Source: Stomorhina lunata
Lineage: Eukaryota > Arthropoda > Insecta > Diptera > Rhiniidae
Direction of reading: 5' to 3'
DNA length: 64,000 bases
NCBI GenBank assembly: GCA_933228675.1
Contig: OW121744.1
Coordinates: 61,669,928 to 61,733,927 of the forward strand
Shown: in pieces, positions 32,623 through 44,350 of the stretch
Position numbering within the stretch: position 1 is the first letter of the stretch
Layout: each line of letters starts with the position of its first letter
Made by a program: the position numbers and the translations under genes
Notes under the pieces: model-generated
Databases searched by the model: none
What the model saw: only the letters and a program-made list of their open reading frames with translations
Told to the model about the DNA's origin: nothing

Positions 32623-33489
32623 ATTTAAGACAAAACTTAAATTATATTTTCGAAGATATTTGAGGAATATTCCAATTGTTAAAAAACTACTTTAAAAAAA
32701 GCGGTACACAAAACCAGGTAAACTGGCAAACGAACACTGATTATCAAAGTACTTTATTCTAGACGTCAATTAAGGAAACCAGATCTTTGGTACCAACAAC
32801 AATGTCAGATAGTACCAGAGAGAAGGCAAGCAAGACAGTATAGCAAACAGGCGTATTATGTGTCAAAATATTTGCCTGTGCCTGCTGAGTATCTTGTGGA
32901 TGTTGTTTTGTTTTTATAAAATTTCATTTGCCAAATGTGTAAACAACAACGAAATAAATGCAGTTGTTTTTTTTCAATATTTGTACGTTCGAACGTATTA
33001 TATTTTAATATTTAAGCTGTTTGTTGAAGAATTATTTATCCATTGTATGTTTTTAAGCAGTCGATGACTGTAAAAACATAAAAATATTAAATGGAAAATA
33101 TGTTTTTATCAATTGTAATAGCGTGAAATCTGTTTTTGAATCAAATATATTTTTATGATGAATATTCAATTCTGTAATATTAAATTGATAGTTTTGAGGA
33201 AAACTTTGTAATAAAATTTGTCTTTGTAAATAAATGCAAAAAAAAATATTTAGAGAAAAAATTATTTCAGTTCAAAATTGTTTATTACAGCCTGTTTTTG
33301 AAACTACAATTTTTTTCAAATTGTACGTCAACTTACGAAAAATTGAATTTTTGGTTTTTGAAATTTTTTTTGAGTGAAACGAGAAAATGCTTTTAAAATT
33401 TTGGTTCGTAAATGAAATGTATAGACGAAAGTAAATGTCAAATCAGGCAATTAAAAAATTCTAATCGCCTGGGAAACAAAAAATAAAAC
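32623..33489. other. No gene seen
   Basis: AT-rich sequence. A short frame MSDSTREKASKTV starts near 32802 but ends at once and matches nothing known. Confidence 0.4.
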
Positions 33490-34220
33490 AGTTATTTATT
33501 TTTTTTGTTTAGGACCTGAACACAATACAATGCATTATGTTGAAACTAGGAAAAGGTTGTGGGAGGGGGAAAAGGTTGTGGGAGGGGGAATAGGTAGTGT
33601 TTGTGGACATTTGATTTAAACTTCCCTATAATGCAACTGATTGGAAAAACTTCTGCGGGAAGCAAATTCTACATACGAACTGTACGGCTAGCGTATCGTC
33701 TATCTATAGAGTATCGTCTGTCTACTGGTCAATCGACTACGAAAAGATGAGATCTAACAGATAGACGTGTATTGCGTATGAAAGTTCATGTATCGAGAAC
33801 GAGTTTCCTGATTTTGTTACAGCACATTCCAAAGTAGTAACAATACAACCGGTACACAATACATGTTTCGGAATAGGGTCTATATAAGAATGCAAGAAAG
33901 GGCGAAAGTGCTCATTGATGACAGCATGGTATGCAACTCTATTGAACCACTGAAGTGTCACACTTTTTTATCGTTTTCACTTTGGAATGTGCCCTCACGA
34001 AATAAGGGAACTCGTTCCCAAACTCAAATCTTCTTAGGCAATACATGTCTCAGAATAGGGTCTTTGTAAGATCTACTCTACCGAGTGTAGGAAAGGGTGA
34101 ACGTGCTCGTTGGTGTGCAACTCTATTGAGCCACTGGAGTGTCACAATGTTCTGTTTCTTGTTCTTTGGAATCCGGTCTGTCGAAATCAGGGAACTTGTT
34201 CCTAAAACCCGAACTTTTCT
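33490..34220. pseudogene. Rearranged 3' fragments of a jockey-like LINE
   Basis: From 33530 to about 33850 the sequence is the antisense of the LINE 3' end found at 42940-43250 (TGCATTATGTTG, AACTTCTGCGG, GACGTGTATTGCG). From 33860 to 34030 and again from 34040 to 34215 the LINE runs in the plus direction (VQERAKVLIDDSMVCNSIEP-like, then IRELVPKTRTF). So one minus and two tandem plus pieces abut. A 21-bp tandem repeat (AAAAGGTTGTGGGAGGGGG) lies at 33551-33592. No function remains. Confidence 0.65.
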
Positions 34221-34690
34221 CTTAATAATTTCTTTCTCATTGAAAATTTGTTTAATTTAATTTTGAAAACAAAAATTGAATTTTTTTATGTATTGTTTTT
34301 ATTTATTTTTGATTTTATTCAATTTAAGGGTTAACATCATTTTACAAAAGTCTTAAGTTTTACAGGAAAAGCTTTCATAAAAGTAATAAAATATTTTATG
34401 GCAATACTATAATTTGATATTTCATTACGAAGCTTTTACTTCCAAACATAACTGGAAATGAACTCAATTTAGAGCTTAATCGTTAGGCTAGTATTCGATT
34501 GCCTTCTAACGTGTGACAGTTTTGTGAACAGGCTGTTAAAAGTATTGACTAGGAGAAATTGGAGCATAGATATGTGTTGTCATATGTGTTATTGTTAAAA
34601 TCCAATAAGGTACAAAGAACAAGTTAAATATAAGGTGTAGCAAAAAGTAAACCAATCGCATTTTTCTCAAGAAATCTCAATAAAAACATG
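34221..34690. other. No gene seen
   Basis: AT-rich stretch with no recognised structure. Confidence 0.4.
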
Positions 34691-35290
34691 TAAAAAAAGC
34701 TATAGTCGTTCAAGCCCGACTATATAATACCCTTCACCACTATGGTCAAACGTGGACCAACCATTTAACAAGTCTTCCTAAAGTCTTAGAGACATACATC
34801 GTAAGTCTGGTGCTAAAAGGGCCAATGTCAATTTGTTGATGTTTTGAGTTAATAATTGCATTAGATTCCCTTTTTTACTCTTTTATTTGGCTCCAACAGC
34901 TAATCTCTAACCTAACTCAGAACAGATTTGTTAGAATTTTTCTGCGCAATGTTCCTTTGAATTTGTATGGAAAATAAAAACTTTAAATCAAATGTTCTCA
35001 AAACTACTTTATTTGACATTGGCCCTTTTAGCACCAAGCCACAGATATCAGCTTTGTGTTTTTTTTTCAAAACTCCGAGATTTAGTATATTTATGTCATA
35101 TCCGGCTAAGGGCCTGATATAGGAACTAGGATCAATTGTGGATCGATTGTTACCAAATTTTATTTATCGGTTTATATTTAAAAAATATTTATCTGTGCAA
35201 AATTTTAGTAATAAAATGAAATTATCTTTAGATTTATAAGTGTTTTTGTGCAACTCTGGGTATTAGACTTTTGAGAATATGTCTTGTATG

Positions 35291-36527
35291 TAGGGTTGCC
35301 AGATACAAATCCTGAAAAAGCTGGACATAAGGAAAAAAAGGCTTGACAACCCAAAAATTAGCTGGACATTTATAATAAAAAACTTGCTTTAATAATTTGC
35401 TTTGATGAATCTTTAAATTTTTGATAAACCGAATTGCGAATACCGTAATTAACGGCAGCGATATCGAGAGAAAATGAAATCGTCCGAGATGATGCAGCTT
35501 ATACATCTGAAACAATTTTCAACAGAAAACACATGCAACTCGCGTTTGTCGATGACATTGATATCATGGGACGCACATTGCGCGATTTGACTGTCGCCTT
35601 TTAAAGTTCGAGAAGGAATCCAATAAAATGGGTCTAGTTGTCAATGAATCAAAACAAAACTGCTGGTTTCTACAAGCAGGCAATCCTCAAAAATTGACCA
35701 CATGTGATCGCTGAGAATTATAGCTACGAGGTTGTAAAAGAATTTGTTTACTTTGGTACCGTCGACATAAGTTTCGAAATCAAACGTAGAATCATGCTTG
35801 CCAACAGATGCTATTTTGGCATAAACAGGCTGATAAAAAAAGCTCTCTCTGTAAGAAATTCAACTTCGCTCAACAAAACGCTTATACTACCCGTGTTATT
35901 ATATAATGTTGAATCATGGGCACTTACACAGGCAGAGGAAGCTATTGGAGTTTTTAAGAAGAAGATTTTACGAAAAATCTTTGGACCAGATTGCATCAAC
36001 AATGAATATCGACATTGAATGAACAATTAGCTGTATGAGTTATGCGTTGACATCGACCGGCTGCGTTGTTGTGCGAAAACGATCCAGAATAAACTCGTAA
36101 AATAGGACGTTCGAAAATTCGGTGGAAAGGCAAAGTAGAGGAAAATCTTTCAAAGCCTGACCTACGATTTGGAGAATATACACACATGTTTGAAGCGCAT
36201 GGAATTATAAAATATGCTCGGCCTTTGACCTTAACAGGTTTTTGATATAGGCCATTTAAGTAAAGTAAGTACAATGGGGAAATTTGATAGAGAGTAATTT
36301 TATTACAAAATAAACTTGATCAAGCAATCAATTAATCAACGCATAAATCGCTTACGTAAAAAAGAAACAAATACACTTTTGCTAAAGTTTTTATTGCGTT
36401 TTTTTTTATAAAAACAGTTTTTCTTTAAAAATATTAAAAAAATTTCAATTCTTCACCTTTCAGCTGGACAAAATTTAATTTTAGCTTGACACTGGACAAG
36501 TCAAATCCAGCCTGACTGGCAACCCTA
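35291..36527. mobile_element. hAT-like element containing a LINE fragment
   Basis: Ends TAGGGTTGCCAGATACAAA and, inward from the right, TAGGGTTGCCAGTCAGGC. Perfect 8-bp duplications CTTGTATG at 35283-35290 and 36528-36535. The subterminal regions contain repeated AGCTGGACA-type phrases. There is no transposase, but an RTE-type LINE piece occupies the middle, so this is a three-level nest: repeat, hAT, LINE. Confidence 0.9.
35530..36262 (+). pseudogene. RTE-type LINE ORF2 3' end
   Basis: The plus strand reads VVKEFVYFGT, FEIKRRIMLANRCYFGINRL, LILPVLLYNVESWALTQAEE and KKILRKIFGP. This is the conserved stretch just after the reverse transcriptase of RTE-clade retrotransposons. It goes on, across a stop, to phrases like EENLSKPDLRFGEYTHMFEA. 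The 3' end near 36262 (TTTAAGTAAAGTAAGT) matches the inverted fragments at 49411 and 53801. Truncated at the 5' side. Confidence 0.8.
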
Positions 36528-36631
36528 CTTGTATGGGAGTTATGGTCAAATATGGGCCGATTTATACAAAATTAGGTACACTGATTTCGGACACCAAAAA
36601 GCAATATTTATGATGAATATAATTTAAATAA

Positions 36632-37364
36632 AACAAGGAAGAAAGTACTATAGTCGGTCAAGACCAACCATACGATACCCTTCACCACTAAGATCAAAGG
36701 TGTTCTTTTTTCTGTATAAAGAGAAATATTTTCAAAATTTTGCCATCATACAAACATTTTCTCAAAACTTATATATTTAAGCAGTTTCCGTCATTTGGAC
36801 TTAAATGAGAGATAGGGTTAAATGTGGACCGATTATCTCGAAATTTGACAAATTGATTACAGTTGTTACAAAAATTATTAGTTATGCAAAAAATAAACTT
36901 AAAATTCCCATTATCTTCATATTTACGAGCGTTTTAGTCTCATTTAGTGCGTTTTGACAGAAGAGTTTGTATGGGAGCTATAGCCAAATGTGGATCGAAA
37001 TTTGGTACAGTGATTTTAGTTTGCATAAGCAGTATTTTTTAAATTTTATGAAAAAATATTTATATTTGTGGTCAATATATCAATTCCGGGAAGTGGGACC
37101 TATGGGAGGTACCATAAATAATGGACCGGTTTTGACGAATTTCAATAGCCATGGTCCTATTATCAAAAACAAAATTGGGACCTGTAGTTTGATTACAAGG
37201 TTTACATGGGGGTCCAGCCAGCCAGACGGACCGACGGACATCGCTAAATCGATTCTTAGCCTATTGGTATACTAAAAGGTGGGTCTAAGACAAATATTTC
37301 TATGCGTTATATACATCAGCACAAACTTATAATACCCTTTCCACCTATGGTGGTGAAGGGTAAA
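36632..37364 (+). repeat. ACCCTTCACC repeat, copy 3
   Basis: Full-length-like copy from AGTACTATAGTCGGTCAAG to the terminal palindrome ending GGTGGTGAAGGGTA. It is a little shorter than copies 1 and 5 because of small deletions (for example after CAAAATTGGGACC). Confidence 0.85.
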
Positions 37365-38800
37365 GCATAAAGCATTCTCATTTGAGATTGAGCACTTTCA
37401 TTAAAAAACGATCTCCATTTGGCCAACCTTGCTCTAGAATGTATAACAATTAGTTCTTTTAACACACTTTAAAATTATCAGTCTAAAATTACAAAAAAAT
37501 AAGAACAAATTATGACAGAGGAAGTAAAAGAAATCCTAAAGTACATAACCGTTTTAATAAGACCAATTAAAGTACTAACAAAAAAATCCATTAAATGAAA
37601 AAGAAAACATCTTTTAATTTGTCTAGAAAGAAAACAATTTATATAATTTTTTTAATGTTCTAACATCCATTTACACACAGACAAACTTCAAATTAAGAAT
37701 GAAAATACCCGGCAGTTTTAAACTAAAGTTCCTAAAACTATTCAAATATATAGCTATTTTGGTACACTGCGTTGCCTAACTATAATTCCAAACAAGCAAC
37801 TTAAATCACAGTTGTCTTCCACTAAGACCTTCCGCTAGAACTTCTTCAAAACTAGAGAATTTTGAGGATAGTAATTTTGTTCAAAACTACAGGGCCTTAT
37901 CCAACAGAATAATAGTGCTCTGGCATGAAGTTAGTTTTCCTTCAGTTTTTTCTTTGTAATCTCATCTAGAAAAACCACTTTCCTCTGTAGGTACAACAAA
38001 AAAAAAAACGCTTAATGATTTCTTTGTGTGTTTTTGTTGTCGTTGTACGTACAAGAATCATTCAGTCTTGGTCTTAAGAATTTGAATAATGCTGTTGTTA
38101 TCTTCAATGGGTGCAGCCAGCCAACTAGTCATAGCTACTTTTCTAGTAGGTAAACAACCAGATTTACAACTTCTTCCACTTCTCCCGACACAGCTACTAC
38201 TAGGCCACAACAATTATATTTATAGCAAAACAATTCAATCTTACAGTCGAACTGCCAGTTAGTTATAGTTGGCAGAAACTAGTAGCCGTAGACAATTTTG
38301 TATGAGTAAGTAAAAGTGTTTTATTCTTTTAGCAGAAAAAGTATAGATTACGCTACAGATGAGAAATAATGAAATAGTAGCAACGTAAAGATATTAAATT
38401 CAAAGTTGCGCTACTTTGACTTTTTATATAGCAGATTCAAAAATGGTTGGGGAGGGAAATGTTAAAACTTCTTCAGAAATGATAACTGAAAGGTTTCGGT
38501 TTAAAAGAATAGAGTCAGGGGGACAACAAAAGACGTCTTCGAAAAAACTAAAGAAAATGAAAGAAAGTGACCATAATTACAGATTCAGAAGATGATCTGA
38601 AATATGAAGTTGCTGTGATAAGATAAGCGAAGCTTTGTAGCAAAATTTAGTTAAAAAATGTTATATGTCAGCCGAGGTGCTTTCATAATCAATTCCCATA
38701 CTTTTACATAGCTATAAAAAAAACTGAATTCGAGAAAAAAAACTTAAATTTTTAAGTCAATTTAGTTCCTAACCTCAAATTTGCCCATATATTACATAAT
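37365..38800. other. No gene seen; probable intron sequence
   Basis: About 1.4 kb with no recognised element except a scrap at 38762-38790 (TTCCTAACCTCAAATTTGCC) that matches the end of the DD41D relics at 25226 and 30524. No open frame of note. Confidence 0.45.
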
Positions 38801-38806
38801 ACAAAT

Positions 38807-38994
38807 GTAGACGTTCGCACCAAAACGTAACAATTACATTTTTTTAGTTAATAATTCTAGCGGTTAGAACTCAGGCCATCGTATTATGACTTAAAACACT
38901 TATTATTCCCATAAAGAGAATATGACCTTTTTTAGCAATTAATTTCTCAAAATGATTTTTGATGTATATATTACGTTTTGGTGCGAACGTCTAC
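38807..38994. mobile_element. 188-bp MITE with perfect 24-bp inverted ends
   Basis: GTAGACGTTCGCACCAAAAC continues as GTAA on the left, and the exact inverse closes the right end at 38971-38994. AAAT lies directly outside both ends (38803-38806 and 38995-38998), a possible 4-bp duplication. No coding content. Confidence 0.8.
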
Positions 38995-39302
38995 AAATGT
39001 GTTTGTAAGTTTGTTTGTTTGTGCGTTAATCACGCCAAAACGTTTAAAGCGATTTATTTCAAAACCTGGTCCGGGAAGGTATCTATATAAAAATAGGGAA
39101 GTATTAAATATTGATCATTGAATATGTGATAAACTATTGTAGAAATAAATTTTTACCAGTGAACGTATTTGAGAAGAAAATAAAACGAATCGGAGCAGGG
39201 AAAGTTTTACACCTAGAAATCGTCTCCAGATTAATGGTAGTATTACAAAGTACGACAGTGGTTGGTACACATGAGAAATGTTAACAGAATATGAAAATAG
39301 GC

Positions 39303-39945
39303 TTAAAATAAAGATATACGTGCCTCGGCGTTTTGCTGTAGCACGTCAGAATTTTAAGAAAATCGATTTTAAAGATTCGAAGGACGGTGGAGGTTCACTT
39401 GTAATGTAATACTATTATAAAAAGTTCTATAAAATTAGAATGGGTGAACCGATTTAAATGCTTGCCAGTTTTAAAAAGGGAATTCAATTTGGATTTGTTT
39501 CGTTTTGTTTTTTTCGCTAGATGGCGCTTTAATTTTCATGTAAAGTTAAAAAATATCCCAAAAAGTAATGACAAACTTAGAAACGATCGACCGCCAAATG
39601 GTTCAAATCCCAGACGACTTGTTTTAATTTTTTCTAATTGCAGAATTGTATTTTTAATGAATTTCGTACATTTTTTGTATATTTTTAAATTTTTAAAATT
39701 AAAACATGAAAATTAAAGCGTCATCTAGCGGTTTATTTTAATAAAAACAAATCCAAATTTAATTCCCTTTTCAAAACTGGCTCAAGCATTTAAATCGGTT
39801 CACCCATTCTATTTTTATAGAACTTTTTATAATAGTATTACGTTACAAGTGAACCTCCACGGTACTTCGGATCTTTAAAATCGATTTTCTTAAAATTCTG
39901 ACGTGCTACAGCAAAACGCCGAGACACGTATTTCTTTATTTTAAA
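39303..39945. repeat. 643-bp inverted-repeat element, arms about 240 bp
   Basis: The left arm (39303-39545) and right arm (39700-39945) are inverted copies: ACGTGCCTCGGCGTTTTGCT pairs with AGCAAAACGCCGAGACACGT, and CGCTAGATGGCGCTTTAATT with the inverse AATTAAAGCGTCATCTAGCG. About 150 bp of unrelated spacer lies between. It resembles a foldback MITE. Flanking duplications are not clear. Confidence 0.82.
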
Positions 39946-40065
39946 ATTTTGATTTTGTCGTACTGTGTTAAAGGCAGAATGTGATAGAATCAGTGTAATG
40001 GGATCGCACTCCCTCATACAAATCATTCTCGTCATTTGCAGTAGGTTTCAATTTTCTGCTTTAAT

Positions 40066-40972
40066 ATGAAGAAATCTGCGGCTGAGGCTCATCGATTGCT
40101 AACAAATACCTATGGTTAGGCCGCTATTAGTGAAAGAAGCTACCGATAGTGCTTTCAACTGTTCAAGAACGGCGATTTTGACATCGAAAATTATCAAGCG
40201 GCGAAAGAAAGAAGCTGTCACTAACTCGGGGTAGTTTATTAAGAGTTATTAAATCGGACTGAAACAATCCTAGGCGATCGTTATCGAAAGCAATAAATGC
40301 GTTTCAGGCGAGCATTGAAAGACAAACGGCCGCAATACAACGAGTGATACGATAAAGTAATTTTACAGCATGACTACGCTCGATCACATGTTGCGAAAGT
40401 GGTCGAGACATATTTGGAAATGGTAAAATTGAAAGTCATACCCCACCCACCGTATTCTCCAGATGTTGCTCTCCTCGGCTATCACTTGTTTCGATTAATA
40501 GCACACGGCCTGGATGACCAGAAGAAGGTGGAACTAACTCAGGGTAGTTTATTATGAGCTCTTAAATCCGACTGAAACAATCCTAGGCGATCGTTAACAG
40601 TAATAAATGCGTTTCAGGCGAGCATTGAAAGACAAACGGCCGCAATACAACGAGTGACACGATAAAGTGATTTTACAACATGACAATGCTCGATCACATG
40701 TGGTCGAGACATATTTGGAAACTTTAAAATTGAAGGTCCTACCCCACCCGCCGTATTCTCCAGATGTTGCTAACTCGAACTCACACTTGTTTTTTGTTAA
40801 CTGCACACACGGCCTGTCTGACCAGCACTTTCGGTTTTATGGGGAAGTAAAAAATTGGATCGTTTCGTAAATCGCTTCAAAAGATGATCAGTTTTTTCAA
40901 CGCGCGATTCGTACGCTGCCCGAAAGATGGAAGAAAGTAGTGGACAGCGAAGGGAAATATTTTGAACCATAA
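40066..40972 (+). pseudogene. Mariner (DD34D-type) transposase with an internal tandem duplication
   Basis: Starts MKKSAAEAHRLLTNTYG and ends at a stop after RWKKVVDSEGKYFEP. The N-terminus is typical mariner (SYR-F-FKNGDFDIEN). The segment from about 40221 to 40520 is repeated at about 40534 to 40830 (AACTC-GGGTAGTTTATTA..., ILQHDNARSH, PHPPYSPDVA), so the catalytic middle exists twice. The last catalytic Asp (usual SDYHLF) is Gly in the first copy (LLGYHLF) and lost in the second. Many stops. Confidence 0.8.
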
Positions 40973-41282
40973 ATCTATAACCAGTTTATTACAATAAAGC
41001 CTAGAAAAAATGCATTTTTAACAAAACTAACCAGGATAGGAGCAGGGGAAACTTTGTCCCCAATACTTCAAAATAATACGAATACTTAAGTTTCTTCTTA
41101 ACTATTACAAATATGTTATTTAAAACTTGTATTAGCAGGTCCGGCTTAGAACGGGAGAACGTCAGGTCTCCTATGTGCACACTACAATCTATAGAAAACA
41201 CGGGAAATGATTCTCAAGATCTATTTTACAAAAATCTTAAAACAAGTCCATAATTTTATGTTACAACCCCAATATTAAACTT

Positions 41283-42072
41283 ATAAAACTTATTATACCC
41301 TTCACTACCATAGGTGGAAAGGGTATATTGGGTATATTGGTCCGAGACCTCTAATTATACCGATCGACTCAGAATCCCTCCCTGAGTTGTTTTAACGATG
41401 TCCGGCTGGCTTGCAGGTTGGCAGGATATCCATGTAAGCTTGTTATTAAAGTACAGGTCGTAACTTCAAAGATAATTTGATTAAATTTTTCACAGACTCA
41501 TATTTTGGTCTAAGAGCGATCCCTATACTTTTTGGACAAAATCGGATCACTATTTCGGGTACCTCCGTAGAGATGCCTTCCCGAAATAGAGTTTTGGGAC
41601 CTTTACAGCTACAAAATTACTTGTATTTTAATAATATTTAGCAGAAATATTGCTTATGGTAACCTAAATCAGTGTACCCAATTTTGTAGGAAACGGCCTA
41701 TATTTGAGCATACCTCCCATACAAGACACATTCCAAAAAGTCTTTCAAATACCTAGAAAAGCACAAAAATGCTTATAAATCTAAGGATAATAGCATTTTA
41801 ATACTAAAACTTGGCACAGATAAATATTTTGTATATGTTAACCGATAAAAGAAATTTGATAACAATCGACCCTAGCTCCCATATCAGGCCTATAGCCGGA
41901 AATGACATAAATCTAATTATATCACGAAATTTTGAAAAAAAAAAAAAAAAATAGCACTTGTATATGTATGTCTCTTAAGGACTTAAGAAAAACTTGTTAA
42001 ATTGTTGGCCCATATTTGACCTAAGTAATGAAGGGTATCATATAGTCAGACTTGACCGACTATAGCTTTTCT
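41283..42072 (-). repeat. ACCCTTCACC repeat, copy 4 (minus)
   Basis: Begins with the terminal palindrome (TTATACCCTTCACTACCATA, GGTGGAAAGGGTATA) and ends with GACTTGACCGACTATAGCTT, the inverse of the usual start. More diverged than copies 1, 3 and 5. Confidence 0.82.
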
Positions 42073-42814
42073 AACATGTTTTGTTTTCTGTTATCTCTTG
42101 TCATCAACATTTGTTGGAACATCAAAACTAAGAAACAACGAGCCAATTAAATTACCTTGCCACTGCAATTAGTCGAACAATATTTTCGAACTAGATTGGA
42201 AATATTTGACATGCATTTTTGAAAAATATGGACAAATGTTAAAGAGAATTGATTTATGAAATTTACATTTTGTAAGAAAACAAATGGGGAAAAAGTCAGC
42301 AAGAAATCTTGAAAATGTCATGAAAGGATAGACAGATAATCGTTAGACTATTGATGTAATATTGGCGACTGACTGCAAGGGGGTAGGGAAGGAAAGAAGG
42401 TGGCATAAGAAATAGAAATCATAAAAAAAAATTGCAATACCAGTTTTACGTTTGTAATATATTTGTCAAATAAATAAAAGGTAAAAAAAAATTCAGTAAA
42501 ATGTATTCTGTTTATGATATTCATGTTTGTTTTTGCGATATGAAAAATATTTATAAGAAAATATTAAAATATACAAAAATCAGAATATGTTATAAACATT
42601 CAAAGACAAATTTTCTAAAATCGTCAAAAAATCATAAAACAATCTCTGTAGAATAAGTTAAGTACATTGTATAGCACATTTCCGTTTAAATTTATTTTTA
42701 TTCGGGGCATCGTTCCATGGTTTCCAACTGCCATTTTCAATAACCGAATATTTCTTTTAAGGTCTAAGTTCCGTTTAGTTTTGAGATTTTCACTATGTTG
42801 GCAAAAAATTGGAT
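42073..42814. other. No gene seen
   Basis: AT-rich, no recognised feature up to the TTAA at 42815-42818. Confidence 0.4.
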
Positions 42815-42899
42815 TTAACCCTTCTACTTTCCTTGGATTTGTGCCCTTTATATTACCCTTTGGGTCAATATGACCCAACAATGAAATATTAACAAAATT

Positions 42900-44350
42900 T
42901 CATATTTAACATAGGATTTTTGTTTAATTTAGGACCAGCACTCAGGGGATGACCCCTACTTATGCAATGCATTATGTTGGCAGTAGGAAAATAGAATATG
43001 GGAGGGAGGATAGATGGAGTAGTGTTTATACCTATTTTCCAACTGGCAGGGAAAACTTCTGCGGGGAGTGAATTCCACATACGAACTACATATATTGCTG
43101 AAGAACGAATTTAATGTAGCGTGTTTGTACGGTCTACCGTCCAATCGATCACAAAGGAATGAGCTCTAAAAGAATGACGTGTATTGCGCAAAAAAAGTCC
43201 AAGCTTCGAGAACGAGTTCTCTGATTTCGTTAGAGCATATTCCAAAGTATAAACAATAGGACAGTGTGACACAACTCAAATTACGATGGTACTCCTGTAA
43301 ATCAATAGAGTCCCTATGAGCACTTTCGCCATATCTTGCACACGGTCGAGAAGCTCCAAAATAGACTTTGAAGCTCCAGCCCATACATGAGGTGGTGTAA
43401 ATAGTAAGGAGATCAGATGAAGTTAAGAATCTCTTGCACCGTTTTAAAAAACTGAGGCACTTGAATGCTTCTTTCGGCACTTGAAAGATGTATTTTGTCG
43501 TACGGACATCACTTGCCCAGAACATCAAGAGCATCTGATTCCTCAATATGTACACCACCCATTAATACAGATAAAGAACGTTCCCACGGCATTCGGTTCT
43601 TCGTACCGGAACAACTCGGAATTCTTAGGATTCCGACCAAGGACTGTTACTTCTATGATATTACCGATAATATCGCAGTTACAACAACAACAACAGATGA
43701 AGAAACATTGTTTGCCGCGCGTTTATGCGTAAGCATACAACATCCATTCGCATGACCCCATTCTGAAATTGTTTCTAAATATCGGTTTAATGATTAATTC
43801 ATGTTTTGTCTCATAGCGCCAACCTCAAGAAGGCTTGGCCTATGATTAAATGAATATGAATGGCAAATATTACTATCATCTGCAAAAGAGTATATGGGAT
43901 TGGAAATTTGATGTTGAAGGTCATTTATAAAGATAAGAAATATACTTGGAGAAAGAACAGAGCTTGCGGTATCCCTGAATAAATCTTGAACTCGTTTGAA
44001 GAGAACCCATCTATAACAACTCGTATAGAGCGATCTCTGAGGAAGCTTGATATAAACCTTGAGAAGTTATTACTAACGTCAAAGGCAATAAGTTTTGAAG
44101 TTCTTCATGTCAAACTATATCAAATGCCTTGGAAATATTCTTCGCAAAATATGCCCATTTGTTAGCTCATTGATCTGCAAGTTCTGCTAGATAAAGCCTG
44201 CTTCTGAAGTTTTTATTAAAATTTAAATCAGGATTCATTTAAGTCCATAAGATCTATACGCTGATACATCTATCAAGTTTGAAAATAATGCAACTGGCCA
44301 TTGTTTAGTCTCGCGCTTACATATGTAATTAGGAACAAGTTCGTCAAGTT
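42900..44350 (-). pseudogene. Jockey-like LINE, reverse transcriptase to 3' end
   Basis: Minus strand. Near 44000-43860 it reads SSVLSPSIFLIFINDLQHQI and then YSFADDSNICHSYSF, the reverse-transcriptase finger and catalytic FADD box. Near 43470-43170 it reads FLKRCKRFLTSSDLLTIYTT, then SIDLQEYHRNLSCVTL and GICSNEIRELV. Near 43080 it ends MWNSLPAEVFPASWKIG. These are the normal order for the C-terminal half of a jockey/CR1-type ORF2. Several stops and shifts; interrupted at 43579-43698 by a short repeat. Confidence 0.8.
43579..43698. repeat. 120-bp short repeat with (CAA)n tail, copy 1
   Basis: CGTTCCCACGGCATTCGGTT, then TTAGGATTCCGACCAAGGAC and ATATCGCAGTTACAACAACA. It matches 45924-46043 closely. 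The CAA-rich tail suggests a retroposed sequence or a LINE 3' end. Confidence 0.75.

Larger units (their letters stand above)
34691..36620 (+). repeat. ACCCTTCACC repeat, copy 2, split by a hAT element
   Basis: Starts GCTATAGTCGTTCAAGCCCG and ATAATACCCTTCACCACTAT at about 34698 and continues, with an insertion, to 35290. It resumes at 36528 with CTTGTATGGGAGTTATGGTC and ends near 36620. The hAT element 35291-36527 sits between the two parts. Confidence 0.72.

Noticed and set aside
32802..32850. Possible first coding exon (MSDSTREK)
   Set aside because: Does not resemble the zipper N-terminus, ends quickly in a stop, and lies on the wrong strand for zipper.
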